Below are positions 63,854-64,000 of a stretch of 64,000 nt of DNA, one piece after another. Under the pieces are notes generated by a model, which searched no databases, had not been told where the DNA came from, and saw only the letters and a program-made list of their open reading frames with translations. Source of the DNA: Septoria linicola (taxonomy: Eukaryota > Ascomycota > Dothideomycetes > Mycosphaerellales > Mycosphaerellaceae); NCBI GenBank assembly GCA_024114885.1, contig CP099419.1, forward strand, positions 1,860,001 to 1,924,000, read 5' to 3'. Numbering within the stretch: position 1 is the first letter of the stretch; every line of letters begins with the position of its first letter. A program made the translations under genes and the position numbers.

Positions 63854-64000
63854 GACGACTACCTGTGACTGTAATTTGTACATCTATCAGGCAGACAACT
63901 TGTGCACTCTATTGTACAGACAACTTAGCTGACGAGCAGAATCGCACTGCCTAGCTGTCTCCTCAGATCCTCTTTTTCCACATCATGTGTGTCTTCGACC

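Noticed and set aside
1..64000. Prophage, CRISPR, insertion sequence or viral element
   Set aside because: Intron-containing fungal genes throughout; no direct-repeat arrays, integrase, transposase or reverse transcriptase motifs were seen.

Overview
The window looks like nuclear DNA of a filamentous ascomycete (Pezizomycotina), probably a Dothideomycete. The evidence is dense protein-coding genes on both strands, short GT-AG introns (about 46-150 bp), and typical fungal families: a GRG-1/CCG-1-like glucose-repressible protein, a PHO80/PREG-type cyclin, a LAMMER kinase, Atg37-like ACBP, berberine-bridge-type FAD oxidase and F-box-like 'PRELR' proteins. There are no operons, ribosome binding sites, CRISPR arrays or insertion sequences. 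The class assignment is an inference; no rRNA or mitochondrial marker is present.

Layout. 0.7-3.1 kb: LAMMER kinase (minus). 5.4-5.8 kb: DUF4267 membrane protein. 6.8-9.0 kb: Q/P/G/Y-rich vWA-domain protein (plus). 9.1-11.5 kb: head-to-head GNAT acetyltransferase and RluA-type tRNA pseudouridine synthase. 12.3 kb: GRG1-like protein. 13.9 kb: second GNAT. 15.2 kb: GFA/Mss4-like zinc protein with a disputed splice site. 16.2 kb: broken secreted cysteine-rich gene. 17-18.1 kb: ACBP membrane protein. 19.2-20.9 kb: MFS transporter. 21.1-22.5 kb: membrane-anchored GH5 glycosidase. 24-34 kb: looser, gene-poor stretch with four oxidoreductases (two MDR reductases, one secreted FAD oxidase, one FMN 2-hydroxyacid oxidase) and a hydrolase remnant. 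35-64 kb: compact housekeeping region with an F-box-like protein, a glycine-zipper protein, a coiled-coil/Cys-rich protein, VPS55, proteasome alpha6 (PRE5), a Gfo/Idh oxidoreductase, EMC7, a second F-box-like protein, a PHO80-type cyclin, the complex I 75/78-kDa subunit, a small Cys-Pro repeat protein, an Na+/H+ antiporter, an SDR, a BRCT protein, LAA1/HEATR5 and TACO1/YebC.

Several genes were only found by joining short exons: VPS55, the SDR, the BRCT protein, the Cys-Pro repeat protein, GRG1 and the C-terminus of EMC7. All exon coordinates are manual splice models (GT-AG unless stated), checked for reading-frame continuity but not against transcripts.

The strongest candidate for something undescribed is the 147-residue protein at 50.3-50.9 kb. 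All six of its cysteines lie in Cys-Pro dipeptides, arranged as a tandem duplication of a three-CP, His-rich unit, which suggests a heme or metal ligand role. Other points worth a look are a frame-preserving, stop-free intron inside the LAMMER signature, a vWA gene whose best splice donor breaks the frame, a zinc protein with an in-frame TGA next to a possible rescue splice site, and decayed secreted cysteine-rich genes.
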